Positions 13,442 to 17,305 of a stretch of DNA of 17,305 bases are shown piece by piece (within the stretch, counting starts at the first letter, position 1; each line of letters opens with the position of its first letter). The notes under the pieces were generated by a model, which worked only from the letters and a program-made list of their open reading frames with translations, was not told where the DNA came from and made no database searches. The position numbers were made by a program, and so were the translations under genes. Location: NCBI GenBank assembly GCA_017464225.1, contig JAFUDW010000066.1:1-17305 (forward strand), given 5' to 3'. This DNA is from Clostridia bacterium (lineage in GTDB: Bacteria > Bacillota_A > Clostridia > Christensenellales > Aristaeellaceae).

Positions 13442-14878
13442 TTATCCCAGCGGTACGGCGGCCGCGGCGGTCTGTACCGTCTCCAGCACCTGGCGCGCCG
13501 CGTCGGGATTGCCGGTAACGATGAACTGGGCCAGCAGCGAGAGCATCAGGCTGGCCAGCAGCAGGATGATGGCGCCGCCCAGACGGGAGGAGATCTGCGC
13601 GAAGGGCATGAGCTCCATGCGGTCAGCGGCGGAAAGCACTGCCACGTCGCCGGTGCCGCCCATGTTGGTCATGCACAGGCCGGCGGTAACGCCCGCCTCA
13701 AAGGGATAGAAGCCCACCAGACGGCCGATGAGGGCAGCGCCGGCGAAAGCGCCCACGCAGGTGGCCAGGCACAGCAGCAGATAGGTGACGGAGAAGCTGG
13801 CGATCACGGTGCCGATATCCAGATAGCAGATACCGATGCCCACCAGCAGCATGTTGGTGAGGTTCTTCATCACGAACTGGAACCACTGATAGCAGGCGAC
13901 CTCGATGCGCTCGGGAATGATATTGGCGATCTTGCAGATGGCCACGGTAATGATCATCCAGGCGTAAGCGTGGATGGTGATGCCGGTACCCAGCGCGTTC
14001 CAGAGGCCCTGCAGGATGAAGCCCCAGGCGAAGAATGCGCCAGAAACCAGGAGGCCGATGCCCATGGCTTTCAGGTCGATATGGTCGCGCTTGGCCTGCA
14101 TCTCAGGGCTGATCTCCAGCTCCTTGGGATCGATGCTGCCGGCCTTCATCAGGCTGCCGTTGCCGTTCATTTTGCCCTTGATGACCTTCACCAGCACGCC
14201 GGCCAGCACAATGGAGATGGCGTTGCCGATGGCCACGGCGGGGGTCATGACCGACAGCGCTTCGGCCGCGCTCATGGAGGAGCTGGCCTCAAAGATCTTG
14301 GAAAGCGGGGTCGCGCCGGCGCCCATGCCGCCGCCCATGATGGGCAGGGCCACGAGCAGCAGCGCGTTCATCACGGGATAGCCCATGATGGCGGCCACGC
14401 CCATGCACAGGCCGAAGGCCAGGATCAGGCCGCCGAAGATAGCCGGGAAGTAGCGGGCCGCAGCCTTGACCAGCAGCTTGCGGTTCATGCCCAGGATGGA
14501 GCCGGTGATCAGCGCGGCGATGTACCAATCCAGGAAGCCGCCGGTGGTTTTAAAGAAGGTGCCGATGTTGCCCACCAGATCCATGGAGCCCAGGGGCAGC
14601 TTCATATCGGCATTGGGCAGCAGGCCAAAGTAAACCAGCAGGCCCGAGCCGAAGATGCAGACGATGGCGCCGCCGCCCAGGTAGTCCTTAATGATGGGCG
14701 TATGATCGCCGATCCAGGCCAGGATCTCGCCCAGCACCATCATGAACAGGAAGCAGCCGGTCATCCCCTTGGGCAGCACGCCCAGATAGGTAGCGATCAA
14801 AGTCACGACGGTCAGCACCAGGAAAATGGGCCAGGGGAGCGTAAAGAAAGTCAACGGCTTTTTCGCTTTATTGCTCAT
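13442..14878 (-). CDS. 2-hydroxycarboxylate transporter (2HCT family; malate/citrate type)
   Basis: A 478-residue polytopic secondary transporter of the 2HCT family (CitS, MaeN, MleP, CimH), which carry citrate, malate or lactate, often with Na+. Both re-entrant-loop glycine motifs are present: MGGGMGAGATP (181-191) and MGGTGDVAV (406-414). The substrate-binding Arg region follows as FAQISSRLGGA (426-436). It has about a dozen hydrophobic segments. It is slightly longer than usual (about 445), with extra residues at the C-terminus. The ATG is preceded by GGAGAGAG, and the gene starts 39 bases after the malic enzyme, so they are likely co-transcribed. That context favours malate as substrate, but citrate or another 2-hydroxyacid is possible. 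Confidence 0.93.
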   Translation of the reverse strand: MSNKAKKPLTFFTLPWPIFLVLTVVTLIATYLGVLPKGMTGCFLFMMVLGEILAWIGDHTPIIKDYLGGGAIVCIFGSGLLVYFGLLPNADMKLPLGSMDLVGNIGTFFKTTGGFLDWYIAALITGSILGMNRKLLVKAAARYFPAIFGGLILAFGLCMGVAAIMGYPVMNALLLVALPIMGGGMGAGATPLSKIFEASSSMSAAEALSVMTPAVAIGNAISIVLAGVLVKVIKGKMNGNGSLMKAGSIDPKELEISPEMQAKRDHIDLKAMGIGLLVSGAFFAWGFILQGLWNALGTGITIHAYAWMIITVAICKIANIIPERIEVACYQWFQFVMKNLTNMLLVGIGICYLDIGTVIASFSVTYLLLCLATCVGAFAGAALIGRLVGFYPFEAGVTAGLCMTNMGGTGDVAVLSAADRMELMPFAQISSRLGGAIILLLASLMLSLLAQFIVTGNPDAARQVLETVQTAAAAVPLG

Positions 14879-14917
14879 ATATGCTCTCTCCGTTCTTTAG
14901 TCGTTAAAGTATGGCGC

Positions 14918-16087
14918 TTACAAGCGGGCGACGCCGCTGTCCCTTGCGGCTTGGGCTACGGCTTTGGCCACGGCGGGACCGACGCGCTTATCGAAGGCCA
15001 GCGGCAGGATATACTGGGCGTTCAGCTCCTCGGGAGACACCAGGTCGGCCAGGGCGAAGGAGGCCGCGCGCTTCATTTCCTCGTTGATATCGGTAGCGCG
15101 CACGTCCAGCGCTCCGCGGAACAGGCCGGGGAAGCAAAGCACGTTGTTGATCTGGTTGGGATGGTCGCTGCGGCCCGTGCCCACCACGGCGGCGCCGGCT
15201 TCCAGCGCCTCGTCGGGCTCGATCTCGGGCACCGGGTTGGCCATGGGGAATACGATGGCGCCGGGGGCCATGGACTGGATCATTTCCTTGCTGACGATGT
15301 GCGGTGCGCTGACGCCGATGAACACGTCGGCGCCCTTCAGCGCGTCGGCCAGCTTGCCGCCGAACTTTTCGGGGTTGGTGATCCTGGCCATTTCCTCCTG
15401 GGCCGGGTTCATCTGCACGCCTTCGCAGAGCACGCCGAAGCGATCCACCATTTTCAGGTGCTTCACGCCCAGGTTCATCAGGTGCTTGCCGATGGCAATG
15501 CCCGCCGAGCCCGCGCCGTTGATGACCACCTTGGCCTCGCCGATTTCCTTGCCCACAACGCGCAGAGCGTTGATCAGCGCTGCGCCCACCACCACGGCGG
15601 TGCCGTGCTGGTCGTCATGGAACACCGGGATATCGCAAAGCTCTTTCAGCTTGCGCTCGATCTCAAAGCACCGGGGCGCGGCGATATCCTCCAGATTGAT
15701 GCCGCCAAAGGAGCCCGAGATCAGGTAAATGGTGCGGACGATCTCATCCACATCCTTGCTGCGCACGCAGATGGGGAAGGCGTCCACGTCGCCAAAGGCC
15801 TTGAACAGGGCGCATTTGCCCTCCATGACCGGCATGCCGGCTTCAGGGCCGATATCGCCCAGGCCCAGCACGGCGGTGCCGTCGGTGACCACGGCCACCA
15901 GGTTATGACGGCGGGTCAGGGTGAAGGATTTTTCATAGTCCTTCTGGATCTCCAGACAAGGCTGGGCCACGCCGGGCGTATATGCCAGGGAAAGGTCTTC
16001 CTTATTCTTTACGGGCACGCGGGAAACGACTTCGATTTTTCCTTGCCATTCGCCGTGCAGGCGAAGAGATTCTTCTGCGTAGTTCAA
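14918..16087 (-). CDS. Malic enzyme (malate to pyruvate + CO2)
   Basis: A 389-residue short bacterial malic enzyme. The catalytic Tyr36 is in AYTPGVAQP, the Lys91 in MEGKCALFK, and metal ligands in FEIERK (142-144) and FHDDQHGTA (158-159). The dinucleotide fold has NGAGSAG (190-196), and Asp215 at the end of the next strand (KMVDRFG) suggests NAD rather than NADP preference (inference). I chose the TTG at 16085-16087, giving [17 protein letters not shown], because GGGAGG lies 8 bases upstream. The GTG three codons earlier (16096) overlaps that ribosome binding site. With the 2HCT transporter downstream it would turn imported malate into pyruvate and reducing power. It has no phosphotransacetylase-like C-terminal domain. 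Confidence 0.96.
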   Translation of the reverse strand: MNYAEESLRLHGEWQGKIEVVSRVPVKNKEDLSLAYTPGVAQPCLEIQKDYEKSFTLTRRHNLVAVVTDGTAVLGLGDIGPEAGMPVMEGKCALFKAFGDVDAFPICVRSKDVDEIVRTIYLISGSFGGINLEDIAAPRCFEIERKLKELCDIPVFHDDQHGTAVVVGAALINALRVVGKEIGEAKVVINGAGSAGIAIGKHLMNLGVKHLKMVDRFGVLCEGVQMNPAQEEMARITNPEKFGGKLADALKGADVFIGVSAPHIVSKEMIQSMAPGAIVFPMANPVPEIEPDEALEAGAAVVGTGRSDHPNQINNVLCFPGLFRGALDVRATDINEEMKRAASFALADLVSPEELNAQYILPLAFDKRVGPAVAKAVAQAARDSGVARL

Positions 16088-16124
16088 CGCGGACACCTCC
16101 CGATATTAATATTTTTATAACAAT

Positions 16125-16153
16125 ATTTTATATGCAACATATGGAAAAATCAA
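16125..16153 (-). promoter_or_regulatory. Promoter of the malic enzyme-transporter operon in an AT-rich gap
   Basis: On the minus strand TTGATT (16148-16153) and TAAAAT (16125-16130) are 17 bases apart, with transcription starting near 16118. The whole gap between leuD and the malic enzyme is strongly AT-rich in a GC-rich window. The arms ATATT/AATAT around an 8-base centre (about 16107-16125) just after the -10 box could be an operator, but this is weak in such AT-rich DNA. No clear terminator follows leuD, so read-through is also possible. Confidence 0.6.
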
Positions 16154-16187
16154 GCCCATTTTTACCGATTCTGTTGTTTTATTTTTT

Positions 16188-16697
16188 TCACGCATTTTGC
16201 TTGCCGAATCTTTTCCGCATCAGGGGCTTGATGCCGCCCGCCTCCAGGATCTTCATGGCCTGGTCGCCCAGCTGCTCGCAGGGCAAAACTTCGCCTGTTT
16301 TCAGTACGGTCACGGTGCCTGCGTCCAGATCCAGCGTCAGCGTCTGTCCATCCTTCACGCGCTGGCTGATGCCCTTGCAGATCACGGGCAGCAGGCCCAG
16401 GTTGACGGCGTTACGGAAGAAAATACGGGCGAAGGAATCAGCCAGTACGGCGGAAGCGCCCATATTGAGCAGGGCGATGGGCGCGTGCTCCCGGCTGGAT
16501 CCGCAGCCGAAATTGCGTCCGGCCACCACGATGCCGCCCTGAGGGAAGTTGGGCGCGATCTCCTCGCTGACGCCGCAAAGGCAATGGCTTCCGATCTCTT
16601 TGGGATCGGTGATGGCCAGGAAACGGCCGGGATAGATCTGATCGGTATCGATATTATCGCCCACCACGATGATTTTACCGGTGATTTTTGTATTCAT
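16188..16697 (-). CDS. LeuD-type hydro-lyase small subunit (3-isopropylmalate dehydratase-like)
   Basis: A 169-residue small subunit of the aconitase superfamily, the swivelling domain that closes over the large subunit's active site. NIDTDQIYPGR (15-25) and the strictly typical GRNFGCGSSREHAP (60-73) identify the family, as does ADSFARIFFRNAVNLGL. It is the short stand-alone form seen in archaea and Clostridia. The substrate-recognition loop reads FLAI (26-29), where characterised enzymes have YLRM (isopropylmalate) or YLRT (homoaconitate), so the substrate is uncertain. It starts 15 bases after the large subunit with AGGAGG 8 bases before the ATG. No leuA or leuB is in view. Confidence 0.9.
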   Translation of the reverse strand: MNTKITGKIIVVGDNIDTDQIYPGRFLAITDPKEIGSHCLCGVSEEIAPNFPQGGIVVAGRNFGCGSSREHAPIALLNMGASAVLADSFARIFFRNAVNLGLLPVICKGISQRVKDGQTLTLDLDAGTVTVLKTGEVLPCEQLGDQAMKILEAGGIKPLMRKRFGKQNA

Positions 16698-16712
16698 GCC
16701 TGCGTCCTCCTC

Positions 16713-17305
16713 TCAGTCCAGATAGGGTCGCGGATCGGTGATGCGGCCGTTGATCATGCTGGCCGCCACAGTGGCCGGGCTGGCCAGATACATGAGGGCC
16801 TCGGTGGAGCCCATGCGGCCCGGGAAATTGCGGTTGGTGCTGGTGATGCAGGTTTCGCCGGGGGCCAGGATGCCCTCGTGCGCGCCCAGGCAGGCCCCGC
16901 AGCCAGGCGTGGTAATGGTAGCGCCCGCGTCCATCAGATCCTGAATATAGCCCTTCGCCATGCACTCCTGCATGACCTCCCGAGAGGCGGGCACGATGAC
17001 GAGGCGCGTATAGGGCGGGATATGCCTGCCCTTGAGGATCCTGGCTGCGATGGCGATATCCTCCGTTCTGCCGCCGGTGCAGGAGCCGATATAGCCCTGA
17101 TCCAGCTTTACCTCGCCCTGAGCAACCACCTGAGACAGCGGGTGCACGTTCTCCACGCTGCTGGGGCAGGCCAACTCGGGCTCCAGCGCAGACACGTCAA
17201 AAACATAGCTTTCAGCGTACTGATAGCCGGGATCGGTATACTGGATCGCATAGGGCCGCACGGCGCGCTTGCTTACATAATCGGTCACATCCTGGTTGGG
17301 CTGCA
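16713..17305 (-). CDS. LeuC-type hydro-lyase large subunit, C-terminal part (partial)
   Basis: The last 197 residues of an aconitase-superfamily large subunit; the frame is open to the right edge, and the GTG at 17286-17288 is internal. YIGSCTGGRTEDIAIAARIL and PGCGACLGAHEGILAPGE carry the three expected [4Fe-4S] cysteines. STNRNFPGRMGS and YLASPATVAASMINGRITDP are the usual C-terminal motifs. The family includes 3-isopropylmalate dehydratase (LeuC), homoaconitase, citraconase/methylmalate and 2,3-dimethylmalate dehydratases. Given the unusual loop in the partner small subunit and the malic enzyme/2HCT neighbours, the assignment to leucine synthesis is not secure. The true start and about half the protein lie outside the window. 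Confidence 0.9.
   Translation of the reverse strand, partial: QPNQDVTDYVSKRAVRPYAIQYTDPGYQYAESYVFDVSALEPELACPSSVENVHPLSQVVAQGEVKLDQGYIGSCTGGRTEDIAIAARILKGRHIPPYTRLVIVPASREVMQECMAKGYIQDLMDAGATITTPGCGACLGAHEGILAPGETCITSTNRNFPGRMGSTEALMYLASPATVAASMINGRITDPRPYLD

Noticed and set aside
13352..16120. A 922-codon open frame on the plus strand
   Set aside because: It spans the antisense of two clearly identified genes (2HCT transporter and malic enzyme) and the terminator between operons. The composition is low-complexity His/Gln/Ala/Gly, an artefact of codon bias.

Overview
All genes in this window lie on the minus strand, so transcription runs from high to low coordinates. The window is about 60% GC by eye. 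PolC-type DNA polymerase and the gene order frr-uppS-cdsA-dxr-rseP-polC followed by rimP-nusA-ylxR-ylxQ-infB mark a Firmicute. The GC content, ispG between rseP and polC, and a 2-hydroxycarboxylate transporter beside a malic enzyme suggest an uncultured, probably anaerobic Clostridia member (Christensenellales or Oscillospirales-like). The order-level placement is inference.

In transcription order there are four blocks. (1) 17305-16188 holds the C-terminal half of a LeuC-type hydro-lyase large subunit and its complete small subunit (LeuD-type), whose substrate loop is unusual. (2) 16153-13377 has an AT-rich intergenic promoter, a malic enzyme and a 2-hydroxycarboxylate (malate/citrate type) transporter, closed by a strong hairpin. 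Together they look like a malate uptake and decarboxylation unit. (3) 13344-3286 is a tight operon under its own sigma-A-like promoter: frr, a small unrecognised gene, uppS, cdsA, dxr, rseP, ispG and polC, joined by overlaps or gaps of at most 15 bases. It combines ribosome recycling, isoprenoid synthesis (dxr, ispG), undecaprenyl carrier and CDP-diacylglycerol synthesis, intramembrane proteolysis and replication. (4) 3299-1 holds a lone CopZ-like metal-binding protein with a near-perfect consensus promoter embedded in the end of polC. After it comes the rimP-nusA-ylxR-ylxQ-infB operon with its own promoter and a long 5' leader that can fold into an extended hairpin.

Most of the window is ordinary housekeeping DNA. 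The items most worth a second look are the 95-nt structured leader before rimP, the ~73-codon gene locked between frr and uppS by stop/start overlaps, the LeuCD-like enzyme with a non-canonical substrate loop beside a malate-type transporter, the copZ insertion, and the almost exclusive use of GAT-ATC for Asp-Ile pairs. I see no mobile elements, CRISPR arrays, tRNA or rRNA genes, and no intergenic stretch longer than 300 bases. The longest, 2772-3041, is described below.
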